From positions 124,001 to 188,000 of the forward strand of contig VFIW01000040.1 of the NCBI GenBank assembly GCA_006386115.1: 64,000 nt of DNA, written 5' to 3'. Both the position numbers and the translations under genes were made by a program. Of the stretch, positions 32,237 to 42,701 are shown piece after piece. How positions within the stretch are numbered: position 1 is the first letter of the stretch; the number at the start of each line of letters is the position of its first letter. The DNA comes from Globisporangium splendens (lineage: Eukaryota; Oomycota; Peronosporomycetes; Pythiales; Pythiaceae). The notes beneath the pieces are model-generated. The model was given only the letters and a program-made list of their open reading frames with translations, searched no databases and had not been told where the DNA came from.

Positions 32237-33462
32237 TTTTGATCTCGGGGCTTGTTGAGACTTGAGGTGGCGGGTCCGATGGAAAATTGATACTGAAGCG
32301 TCGAGTGCGGAGGGCGAGACAGTCAAACAGAGCGAAGAGAGAGGGGGAAGTGGAACAGTACGTATCAAACGGAACGTATGAAGGAAAGAAGGAGACATCA
32401 GACGGATCTCGCCGTTTCAACTTCAACAAGTCATTTACTTCATCTTGAAACCAATACCCTTCATAAATGACGATATTCGATGCTGTATTTTTTAAACTGA
32501 TAGTATATTATTGCCATTGTAAATATGAATACCCTGCCTAAAATGGTGGCGTTATATTGCGAACGTCGAGTGGAGTCTTCTGTGTTTTCCCATTTGTCTT
32601 GAAAGGTCTTTGCGCCAGTATCAGGTTGAAGAATGGGGAAATCAACCCATCTCCCTCACTCATGCGCAAGCAGACCCCCAGAATGTTTTCTTCCTACACA
32701 GACGTCGCCCTTCGCCTTCCTTCCTTCAACGTGCAACTTCAAAGTGCGGCCAGGAGAGCGCCGCATGCACATGAGGACAATTGGGATGGGATCGACTGTG
32801 AAATGCATTGACAGCAGACATCGAAGGTGCTTTGTGTTTCTGAAGTTTGGAGGACGCGCGGCGGCCGCGTGACGATCCTCAGGACATTGCGACGAATCTG
32901 TGCAGCTAGAAGGAAGTCTTGCTCAATATGTCACGGTACAGTAAAGAGCTCCCTGCCCGTCCTCATTCCTGCCACTCTTCAAGGCAGGAGGATATGATGC
33001 TGTGGAACAACAGCCGCAGTTCCGATTGCACACCTCATTCGATCCACTCGGGTCTTCAGACAGACAACTTTTGGTTCCATGCCGCCTTGAACCATTATTC
33101 AATAGTGCAGGTTGCTGCTGCTTTATTGGCGCGGAGATGCTGAATATGTAATGAAGCTTGACGAATGTTGTGCTTCGAATGCACTCCGCTCTTGGTGTCA
33201 CCATGGAGCCCGCTCAGAAGTGCGAGTTCGTGCCATGGCAGACACGAAGCCAGGTTAGAACAGGAGATTCATTTTTTTCACTCTATCCAACAGTTCTGGT
33301 AGCATGTTGCTCTCTGCCTGTTCCTGCATTTTACACACGAGCGATATAAATGTGGGTAACGAGCTTGGGTTGACATCGTGTGCCATGGGACATTCATTCT
33401 GCATCCGATATGGGCAAACAGCAACCACGCTTCATTAATCCGATAACCAACAAGCACTGCGC
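32237..33462. other. Intergenic region, no supported gene
   Basis: 1.2 kb between the start of MLRQ-like copy D and the stop of PRP38. Small frames only; none shows family features. Confidence 0.5.
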
Positions 33463-34255
33463 TCACTCTTCCTTTTTTGCATCGTCGCTATCGTCTGCAT
33501 CGTCATCACTGCCATCGTCGTCATCGGACCCATTTAGTTCGTCTTCCAGCACACTCTTTCGTGGCGGCAGCGTGCCGTTCTTCTCATAAAACTCGCGGTC
33601 GACCATCCGGGGCAGCGCCAGATCGATATAGTACTCTTCATGCAGCAATGCGTCCACAATCTCATCAACATGTGTGATCTCCCAGCCTACAAAACACAGT
33701 AATCAGCCAGTTATTGTATTGATGACCACTTTCCAAGAATACTCATTTCGGTGACTAGAATGCAATTCATACCAACGACGTTCCGCTTGCGGATCTTGCG
33801 GTAATCGCTGTACATGGGCTCCAAGATGGAGTAAATATCGAGCGGCTTGCCGACAAGCCGCAAATACACTGCGCCTAGTACACTCACATATCTGAACAAA
33901 GAGTTCGCTATTAGCCATCATGAACACATAAGCACACATACGCACACCAAACAAGCGACACGTACTTGTATTCTTCGTTCTGTACAAATTCGCGCACGAC
34001 TTCCAGCTCGGGCTGCAGCTGCAGCATCTTGAGCAGCAGACAGAGAAACGGCGTCGGCTGCTGGTTGCCGCCAAACGTGCCGCCAAAGTAGTTGAGCTCG
34101 ATCGCTTTGTCCACGAGCGTCTCGCTCGTGAGCCCAAAGCACTGCTCCTTCCAGTACACGCTCGCGTAGATGCGGTTGCGCATGATCTTCTCGATCAGGT
34201 GCTGCGGGTTCACGCCATGGATGCTCTGCGCCGTCGGGTCCGTCGCGTTCGCCAT
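33463..34255 (-). CDS. PRP38: Pre-mRNA-splicing factor 38 (PRP38)
   Basis: Three exons on the minus strand: 34255-33966, 33891-33773 and 33686-33463. The introns are 74 and 86 bp with GTACGT and GTATGA donors, giving 210 residues. PRP38 is a tri-snRNP component needed for activation of the spliceosome. Conserved blocks in order: SIHGVNPQHLIEKIMRNRIY, YWKEQCFGL, NYFGGTFGGNQQPTPFLCLL, QNEEYKYVSVLGAVYLRL, LEPMYSDYRKIR, and after the second junction THVDEIVDALL and LALPRM. The C-terminal tail is Asp/Ser-rich (GSDDDDGSDDD), as usual. The splice joins restore the family sequence exactly. The gene is divergent from DPH5 with 289 bp between start codons, so the two probably share a promoter region. 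Confidence 0.95.
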
Positions 34256-34544
34256 CGCAGCCGCAATACGCTTTGTCAACAATGGTGCAGAACTCTGTGC
34301 GACTTCAATAGTGGTCCTTCCTCTATACCTGCATATATTATTACTATGTCTCGTAATGTAATATTCGTACAATCCATCAAGCATTGACGAGGTAGATCAT
34401 GTCTCCTGCATAATTGCATAGGAGCACATGTTTATTCTGTCTGGTACAGTACGGTTCAACTCGCTTCGTTTGACTGGGTGCGGAATCGGCATCAAATTGG
34501 TTGGCGCGGTCAATTGGAAGCGCGCAACGCACAAGAAGAGGAAA

Positions 34545-35635
34545 ATGGTGCTCTATGTGGTCGGTTTGGGGCTCGGCGACGAGCAGGACATCACGTTGCG
34601 CGGCCTCAACGCGGTCAAGAAGTCCAAGAAGGTCTTCCTCGAGAACTACACGTCGGTGCTCGGCATCGAGCTCTCCAAATTGGTGCGTCCCATCATCCCT
34701 CCATGAGTCTGTCTAACGAGAAGCGACAAGCTTGTTCAATGCTGACGAGTGATTTGGTTCCATTGTTTGTTGGTATAGAGCGAATTCTACGAGCGTGAAG
34801 TGATCCTCGCGGACCGCGACTGCGTGGAGACTGGCGCCGACCAGATCCTCGAAGACGCCAAGGACCACGACGTGTCCTTCCTCGTCGTCGGCGACCCATT
34901 GTGGTGCGTATGGGTCTCAACCATTGCAGTGAAGCACACGCTGCAATTGCTGTGTCTAATGGTCCCGTTTTATTTTCTTGTGTGCGAGTGTATGTGAGCA
35001 GCGCGACGACCCACTCGGATCTGATCATCCGTGCCCAGGAGCTCGACATCAAGGTCGAAGTGATCCACAATGCGTCGGTCATGGGCGCTGCGGGCTCCTG
35101 CGGTCTCCAGCTCTACAGCTTTGGGCAAACGATCTCGATCCCGTTTTTCCGAGAAGAGTGGCGTCCAGATAGCTTCTACGAGAAGATTTTGTACAATAAG
35201 AAGGGTGGCATGCACACGCTGTGCTTGCTTGATATCAAGGTGAAGGAACCGGATTTCGAAGCCATGTGCCGTGGTAAGATCGTGTACTTGCCGCCACGCT
35301 TTATGACCGTGAACCAAGCCGTGGAGCAATTGATCGAAATCGAAGAGAAGCGCCAAGAGGGTGCGTACACCCGCGACTCGCTGTGTGTCGGCATGGCGCG
35401 CTTGGGGCAAAAGGACCAAACCATCATCGCTGGCACCATGGAGGAGCTCTTGGCCGCCGACTTTGGGGCTCCGTTGCACTGCCTCGTGATCGCCGGCGAC
35501 GTGCATCCACTCGAAGAAGAGGTACGCTTTTAATGTCGAGGGCACGATGGACGTGAGTTGTCTGTGGATTCAATGAAACTAACGGACGCTGATATGTGAC
35601 TGTAGATGCTCAAGCAATTCCGAATCAAGCAATAA
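34545..35635 (+). CDS. DPH5: Diphthine methyl ester synthase (diphthamide synthesis)
   Basis: Four exons: 34545-34682, 34779-34903, 35002-35521 and 35606-35635, giving 270 residues, near the usual family length. DPH5 is the S-adenosylmethionine-dependent methyltransferase that methylates the modified His of elongation factor 2 in the diphthamide pathway. Hallmarks: N-terminal [42 protein letters not shown] (restored across the second intron; here with Cys before ATTH), [33 protein letters not shown] and [16 protein letters not shown]. The start is chosen because orthologues begin at this Met; the frame is open further upstream. The last exon is only 10 codons, and its TAA lies inside an AATAAA word. 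Confidence 0.95.
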
Positions 35636-36111
35636 AAAAAGAGAAAGACTCACTTACGGCAATGTCGGTACCTGTAATGCATCCATCCATTTTTGTTTTG
35701 GTTCAACTTGACGCATGGCTGGTGCTCGTGTCAGTAGTGGTCGCCAGAGTTGCATGCAGACTGCGCTTTCATTATTCGTGTCTGCTGCTCAGGTCCGAAG
35801 GTAAGTGAGGCAATATCTCAACGTTACGAAAGAAAAAAAGAGCAGTTCAATGAAACAGCTTCGGCAAATGCAACTGTAGCTCCTCGACATACAAAACGAA
35901 CGGCATTCGCAGAGGCAGAACGAGTTGCAGCAGAAAAGATAAGGTGACTGACGGGAAATCCACATTTTTTGGAACACGTTATTTCTGTCCTACTCAAAAT
36001 GAAAAGCAACGCTCTTGCAAAAAGTCACTAGAACCTACGCTTGTTGGATAGCTTGACAAAATCCACAAGAGCAAAAAAGGTCAGTTGCCACTGAGCACCA
36101 TTTTTTTGTTT
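35636..36111. other. 3' intergenic region
   Basis: 476 bp between the convergent stops of DPH5 and the first six-cysteine gene. Nothing further is seen. Confidence 0.5.
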
Positions 36112-37512
36112 CTAGTGCTTGCGGACGTGGTGCTTCTTGCCAACGGCGTTAGGCTTGCAGCCGTACACACCAGTCTTCACAATGCCACACGACGCGCCGT
36201 ATGGGAGACCGTCTTGTGGCTCAGGACACGCACCGTCCTTGATATCAGCAACGCAGGCTTGGCCCTTGACGCAGAAGATGCCTTCGACACCCTCCACGCT
36301 CATTGGAGATTCACCTTCGCCACACTCATCCGAGGAATCGTCGTCCGAGTAAACCGTGCTGTCATCGTCATCCGAGTAGTCCGAGCTGTCATCGTCATCC
36401 GAGTAAACCGTGCTGTCATCGTCGTCCGAGTAGTCCGAGCTGTCATCGTCGCTTTCGTCGTTTGGCTGGCAGCCGTATACACCAGTCTTCACAATGCCAC
36501 ACGAAGCACCGTATGGCAAGCCCTTCTGTGGACCTGGGCAAGCACCGTCCTTGATGTCAGCGACACAGGCTTGGCCCTTGACGCAGAAAATGCCTTCGAC
36601 ACCCTCCACGCTCATTGGGGATTCACCTTCGCCCGTGCAAATGTCAATCGAGTCCGATGAGTCCGACGAGTCGCTGTCGTCCGAGATGTACACGTCAATG
36701 ACAACAGGAGCCTGGGTCGTTGGCGTCTGGTACACTGGAGCCTGGGTGGCTGGGGCTTCAGTGGCTGGGGCATAGGTGGCTGGGGCTTCGGTGGATGGAG
36801 CAGCAGAGTTAGGCTTGCAGCCGTACACACCGGTGATAACCTTGCCACACGACGAGCCATTTGGAAGACCTTCTTGTGGACCTGGGCACGCACCGTTGGC
36901 AATGTCAGCGACACAAGCTTGGCCGGACACACAGAACACACCCTCCACACCCTCAACACTCATTGGGGACTGGCCTGGGCCAGAGCAAACAGTTTTGCCA
37001 TGGTGCTTCTTGTGGTGCTTCTTGTGAGCAGACTTGGGCTTGCAGCCGTACACACCGGTCTTGACGATACCACACTCGGCACCATTTGGAAGACCAGCCT
37101 GTGGACCAGGGCAAGCACCGTTCGCGATGTTCGCGACACAAGCTTGGCCAGTCACACAGAAGATGCCCTCCACGCCTTCCACACTCATTGGAGAAGTGTT
37201 CGCACCAGTACACGTCGATGGAGGTGGCGATGGCTTGCAACCAAGCACACCAGTCTTCACGGTGTCACAGTACGCGCCGTATGGGAGACCGGCTTGTGGA
37301 CCTGGGCATGCACCCTTGATGTTGGCCACACACGACTGACCCGACACACAGAACACACCTTCCACTCCCTCAACACTCATTGGAGATTGACCGTTCGAGC
37401 AGGCGTCCTTCACGTTGCTGTGCACGCGCACATGGACCGAGGATTGCTGCATGGCTCCAACGGAGCCAACAGCGAGCGTCGCAGCGACGAGCACGAGCTT
37501 CTGCACAAACAT
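36112..37512 (-). CDS. Secreted six-cysteine-domain protein, copy 1 (five domains)
   Basis: 466 residues from ATG 37512, chosen because it starts a signal peptide (FVQKLVLVAATLAVGSVGA). Five copies follow of a ~50-residue domain with six cysteines, spacing C-x16/17-C-x5-C-x7/8-C-x12-C-x9-C and core SPMSVEGVEG..FCV.GQ.CVA.I..GACPGPQ.GLP. Linkers differ: a PSPPPS link, a KKHHKKHHGK link, a Thr/Pro/Ala-rich stretch (TEAPATYAPATEAP), and Ser/Asp/Tyr-rich stretches (SDDDDSTVYSDDD). The even Cys count and signal peptide imply an extracellular, disulfide-bonded, wall- or surface-associated protein. I do not recognise a named domain. Much of the 5' half is almost identical at DNA level to copy 2. Confidence 0.88.
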   Translation of the reverse strand: MFVQKLVLVAATLAVGSVGAMQQSSVHVRVHSNVKDACSNGQSPMSVEGVEGVFCVSGQSCVANIKGACPGPQAGLPYGAYCDTVKTGVLGCKPSPPPSTCTGANTSPMSVEGVEGIFCVTGQACVANIANGACPGPQAGLPNGAECGIVKTGVYGCKPKSAHKKHHKKHHGKTVCSGPGQSPMSVEGVEGVFCVSGQACVADIANGACPGPQEGLPNGSSCGKVITGVYGCKPNSAAPSTEAPATYAPATEAPATQAPVYQTPTTQAPVVIDVYISDDSDSSDSSDSIDICTGEGESPMSVEGVEGIFCVKGQACVADIKDGACPGPQKGLPYGASCGIVKTGVYGCQPNDESDDDSSDYSDDDDSTVYSDDDDSSDYSDDDDSTVYSDDDSSDECGEGESPMSVEGVEGIFCVKGQACVADIKDGACPEPQDGLPYGASCGIVKTGVYGCKPNAVGKKHHVRKH

Positions 37513-37562
37513 GCTGCTCCTTCTTCTTCTTCTTCTTCGGAGGCAAGTGCTGGAGACCGAGC

Positions 37563-37578
37563 GAATTGGAGAATGAGG
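37563..37578 (-). promoter_or_regulatory. Oomycete initiator-like element of copy 1
   Basis: CCTCATTCTCCAATTC, 50 bp before the ATG of copy 1, matches the oomycete core promoter consensus GCTCATTYYNCAWTTT at 14 of 16 positions. Confidence 0.7.
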
Positions 37579-39235
37579 ACACCAGATCTTGCGCACCACG
37601 CACACACGGCTGTCGGGACTCAGCTCTAGCGGCGGCACTCGGAGGAGAAGGGGGCGAAAGGTCGAGAGGTGTGATGGGCATTGCACTCGTACTTTGACGA
37701 AGACTTACGGCTCAGATATCAACTTTATTGACGATATGGGTTAATTCTTCAATAAGGGTGCTGGAGATGGAACTAACTTAATTGTTGTACCGTGAGTGCA
37801 GTGAGTTGTCTATGTACCCGTCGGATGACTTGTAAGTGCACAATAGTACCTTACACACAGTTTGCTTGCTCAACTGGATCCATAAACCTCTCTTCTGGCG
37901 CGATGTGGGTGGATTTTTCTGCAGTGGCCAAACAGCTGGGATGCTGCTTATGGACACTGATGACTCAGAAGTGGAAATTGCAAGGTTTTACCTCTTTACA
38001 ACACATTAGTGGCAAATAAGTTAATGGTCGTTAATAGAGATGATACAAAATCTCATCCTGATTTACCCGTGTAGAATGCATTCAGGGCTTTGTCTTGGCG
38101 CTCTCTTCAAATCTGCCTGTGTAGAATACATCAAATCCTGCAGGGCCTTCAAAATGCGCTTCTATTGGATCTTGCAAATCTGCAGCTGCACTTCACCAAT
38201 TTGCAGAGGATCGTGGGTGAATTTCATTCGCAGAAAAAATCAGGCCACGCGCACGCACATCGCAGGAGCGAGTCATCATGCATCGCCTCGTGAGAAGAGC
38301 GAAAGGAAATCAGCGCGTCGAATCAAAGTCAGTCCTGATTGCATGCCATGCACCATGCAATTGGGAAAGCTCTGTCCAGTGAAACACAGCTCTTCGTAAA
38401 GGCAACCTAGCAGCTACTGCTGATTCAGGAAATTGCCTTTGGATGCGAGTGCCTGCCATATTGTCGCACTTGGGTGGACAGTTGGATGCAAGCCCGATGA
38501 TGATACCATCTGCTTGCTGGATTGAGTGCGTGCCTCTCTGAGTGACTCACGTGCATGTGGTTGCATTTGGGAGTCCTAAGTTTAAACCTGATTCGAAATG
38601 GTAAAAAATCAAGGTGGTACGCTGGTTTTTTGTTATCGGTACGATCGACGCCTGAGGTGACGCTTACTTCTCTTAGACTCAGGAGGATCATCAGTGCTTT
38701 GCTTCACCCGATTTCCCTTCTGCAAGAATGGTGGGCCCCTGAAAACTTTCTTCATCTTTAGCGTGAGGCAACTTTCCATTTCTTGTCATACTTGACAACG
38801 ATTTCTTTGGCTTTTTGTTTCCGATTTGAAACAATCGCCACTGACGTGCAAAGCGACGATAGCTTCTGACCGTTTTGTGACTCAATATCTTATTACGCCT
38901 CGATTCGTTGTTTCTAACATGCATCAACGTATTTGCTCGATTCCCTCAGCTCTGTATGCAGCAAGCACACCATTCTTGATACACTTCCTGTAATTTTCTG
39001 GTTCTGGCACTTTTGCCCACCATGTTCAGATCTCACATCAAGAGCTACAAAGGACCGGGGGGAGGGAGTCTACGGTCCATATGAAAACGATAATTCTGAG
39101 AGAGTGTGCAGTTTTTTGACTTGACCGATCAAAATGCAAAAACAAAAAAGCTCCCACACCTCTGCTCAAAAAGCGCGCTACCTATTCCACAAAGAAAAAA
39201 GCACACGCCGAGACATGCTCACTTCTTAAGAGCGA
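37579..39235. other. Intergenic region between copies 1 and 2
   Basis: 1.7 kb with no supported gene. A few related words (caaatctgc/aatttgc, gtgtagaat) recur between 38070 and 38215 but form no clear array. Confidence 0.45.
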
Positions 39236-40653
39236 CGGACGTTCGACTTCTTGTGGTGCTTCTGTACGGGCTGCCTTGGGCTTGTGCCCAGCGTACCCCG
39301 GTCTTCACGATATCAGCACCCCGCGCCGTAGCAAGTCTGTCCGACCCACCAGGGCACGCGCCATCCTTGATGTCAGCACACACGCCTGACCCTTGACGCA
39401 GAAGATGCCTTCGACACCCTCCAACGCTCATTGGTGTCTCACCTTCGCCACACATCCGAGAATGTCGTCCGGTAAACCGTACTGTCATCCGTCCATCCGA
39501 GTAAACCCGTGGTGTCATCGTCACACCTATTATTCGAGCTGCGTCCGGTCGCTTTCGTCGTTTTGGCTGCGCCGTACACACCGGTCTTCACAATGCACAT
39601 GAAGCACCGTATGGCAAGCCCTTCGGTGTGGACCTGGGCAACACCGTCCTGATGTCATCACAACGCAGGGCTTGGCCCTTTACGCCGAAAGATGCCTTCA
39701 ACACCCTCCCGCTCATTGGGGATTCACCGTCGTCGCCCTTCAAATGTTCAATCGAGTCCGATGATCCGACGAGTCGGCGTGGTCGTCCGAGAGTTACAAC
39801 GTCATGACAACAGGAGCCTGGGTGGCGTCTGGTACACTGGAGCCTGGGTGGCTGGGGCTTCAGTGGCTGGGGCATAGGTGGCTGGGGCTTCGGTGGATGG
39901 AGCAGGGGTCACAACTGGAGCAGGAGTCGCTGGAGCAGCAGAGTTAGGCTTGCAGCCGTACACACCGGTGATAACCTTGCCACACGACGAGCCATTTGGA
40001 AGACCTTCTTGTGGACCTGGGCACGCACCGTTGGCAATGTCAGCGACACAAGCTTGGCCGGACACACAGAACACACCCTCCACACCCTCAACACTCATTG
40101 GGGACTGGCCTGGGCCAGAGCAAACAGTTTTGCCATGGTGCTTCTTGTGGTGCTTCTTGTGAGCAGACTTGGGCTTGCAGCCGTACACACCGGTCTTGAC
40201 GATACCACACTCGGCACCATTTGGAAGACCAGCCTGTGGACCAGGGCAAGCACCGTTCGCGATGTTCGCGACACAAGCTTGGCCAGTCACACAGAAGATG
40301 CCCTCCACGCCTTCCACACTCATTGGAGAAGTGTTCGCACCAGTACACGTCGATGGAGGTGGCGATGGCTTGCAACCAAGCACACCAGTCTTCACGGTGT
40401 CACAGTACGCGCCGTATGGGAGACCGGCTTGTGGACCTGGGCATGCACCCTTGATGTTGGCCACACACGACTGACCCGACACACAGAACACACCTTCAAC
40501 GCCTTCAACACTCATTGGAGATTGACCGTTCGAGCAGGCGTCCTTGCCGTTCTGGTGCACGCGCACGTGGATGGTGGTCTCCTTCGAAGCCGAGATGGAT
40601 GCGACGGCCATGGCGGCGGTCGTAGCGATGAGCACGAGCTTCTTGGCGAACAT
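39236..40653 (-). pseudogene. Six-cysteine-domain protein, copy 2, broken in its 3' third
   Basis: From ATG 40653 the frame encodes a signal peptide (FAKKLVLIATTAAMAVASISA), then three intact six-Cys domains and the Thr/Pro/Ala linker, up to about base 39830. Beyond that, the DNA clearly continues to match copy 1 and copy 3 (acidic linker, two more domains, and a tail near KKHHKKS.VRR with a TAA at 39236). However, the frame is broken many times by small, mostly single-base insertions and deletions, with few substitutions. That pattern fits either a recently dead gene or uncorrected assembly error. The 5' part includes a 30-bp in-frame insertion in the Pro/Ala linker (about 39900-39935) that is absent from copy 1. 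Confidence 0.75.
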
Positions 40654-40724
40654 CTTGTGAAAATGAGGTGGGTAGTTTGGTGGGATGGAAAAGTTCCGGA
40701 CTCTTTGACTGCAGATGGCGGTGC

Positions 40725-40740
40725 AAATTGGAGAATGAGC
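40725..40740 (-). promoter_or_regulatory. Oomycete initiator element of copy 2 (perfect match)
   Basis: GCTCATTCTCCAATTT matches the consensus GCTCATTYYNCAWTTT at every position, 71 bp before the ATG of copy 2. A perfect promoter core in front of a broken reading frame suggests that the break is recent or artefactual. Confidence 0.75.
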
Positions 40741-42625
40741 GACAACGGAGCAAGCGAGCTGGCGGGCTTTTGTATCGGCAGCCTTGAGTTGATCCCCTAC
40801 AATGGCGTAAGAATGCACCCACGCAGGCTGGCAGGTGCCCTCAACCACTAAAATGGTTGATTGTCAGTTGGAATTGACACTCAAGAGTTGCGGATCCGCT
40901 GGATGCGAATGAATGCATCTTTTCTGCACTGATGACCTCTATACTGTAGGTGTTCACTGTTCTCTTTACCGTATCGAAGATAATTTAATAATGTAGTATC
41001 TGGGTGGACACACATCTTTATTTTTGCTACTGATTCATGCAGCCAAATAAATCAGAGATTACACTTCAAGAATCAGAGGGACAGGTTAATACAATAAGTT
41101 GGATCGCATTCATTTCCACAGGCTCAACATCGCGTCTTTTACTCGCATCGGCTTTTCAAACTCTGCTGATTTATCGTTTCTAGAAGGTGGCGCAATGATC
41201 ACCAGGATTTTCGAGTGATCAACTGCAAAGGCGGACTGATTTCGCACGGATTCTCTGGACTTCAACGTCGGCACAAACCTAAAACACGCAGGAGAGGAGT
41301 GCACCTGTTTTGTCGTGCTCTATCTGGTTGGGCATTCAGAATGCAGCATTTGAACACAATCGCAGCCGGGAGATTGTTAATTATCGTGCAGTAGTATATC
41401 AATCCGAACTGACGTGCGAAGGTCGATGCCATCAAATGCAGCTGCACCTCGAGCAGCGACTGTCGTGCACAGCTCCTTGAAAAAGCGATCTTTGGCGGAG
41501 AACGGAATACTGTACTAACACAAAAACTCGGCGTGCCAACACAAACGAGTTGCTGCTACTTTTTTATTGGTCAACCGAGTCTCCAAATTTAACCCACGAC
41601 TGAAACGATTGGATCGAATAGTTTGCTTGTGATTCAACGCTGTGCTTCGAAAATCTTGGTGGCAGAGCTGTGAGTGGTTGGCGTTCTTGCAGGATGCACC
41701 CAATGGGTACACATTTTTCTACATTTTGTGATCGCATCCTCGATTGTGCTGCATCTCTATCAGCTCACTCGTTGAAAACCCAGCAATCGATCTAATCACT
41801 CCATGCATCATAGATTGCGAACAAAGTGGCTGAGTTCAAAGGAAGTTCAAATAACTAAATATGCTCCGTGCGTTGCTTTGGCCTGGGTAATTCGATAAAG
41901 TGCAAGCGTGGCTGGCAGATGACTGTCCTCGTGAATGTCCTCAAGATCTCAGTAAATCAGAACGAGGGGTGGGGAAACAATAAGGAATCATTTGTGTGAT
42001 ATGTCTGCTTGTGAAACTTGATGCGTCGTGATTTTATGTGCATCCTGATTTGTGCGACGCTAGTGTTTACGGACCTCGTGAAACTTTATATTCACCCACT
42101 GCGTTCGAAAAACAGGACGACACTGCACACGCTTCGACATTCCAAAACCCACTCTCACATTCAAAAGCATATTCACCAACCTTCAAGAGGTGATTTGACA
42201 CAAGTTCACATATATTGAACAAATAGGTTCATTATAAAGAGGTTACCTGTGAGCACATAAAGCAAGCGATGAGCCCAAAATCCACCCATTTTAAACAGAA
42301 ACTATCCACAAGTAGGGTGCTACACGATAAAATTAATCTGACACCTCACTGAATCATCCCAAAAGTCAACAAGTCTTGCGTGTTTGCCGCATCGAAATTC
42401 TACCTAAAATGCACACATTATTTGATCAATACCAGTTATGCAGTAAAGAATTCACCAGCATCTTGTGAAACACAGGCTCGTAAAATGTGCTCCTCACGTC
42501 AGTAGGTACACTCGAAGGAGCACTCAACTGGAGCAAGTGCCAAGCCAGGATCACTCAGATACTGCCGTTGCAGCAGGGAGAGGGCGCCACGCACACACAC
42601 CAGCAAATGCATGTGCCTCCCTCGT
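40741..42625. other. Intergenic region between divergent copies 2 and 3
   Basis: About 1.9 kb separating head-to-head copies 2 and 3. No gene is supported; small frames only. Confidence 0.45.
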
Positions 42626-42641
42626 TCTCATTTTCCAATTC
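42626..42641 (+). promoter_or_regulatory. Oomycete initiator-like element of copy 3
   Basis: TCTCATTTTCCAATTC, 60 bp before the ATG of copy 3, matches the consensus at 14 of 16 positions. Confidence 0.68.
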
Positions 42642-42701
42642 ACTCGGCCGTCCGCACAAGAGCAACGGGAACAACCCCAGTCAACTCTCAGAAACCACAA
42701 G

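Noticed and set aside
38060..38215. Possible short direct repeats around aaatctgc
   Set aside because: Copies are few, unequal and short; not distinguishable from chance.
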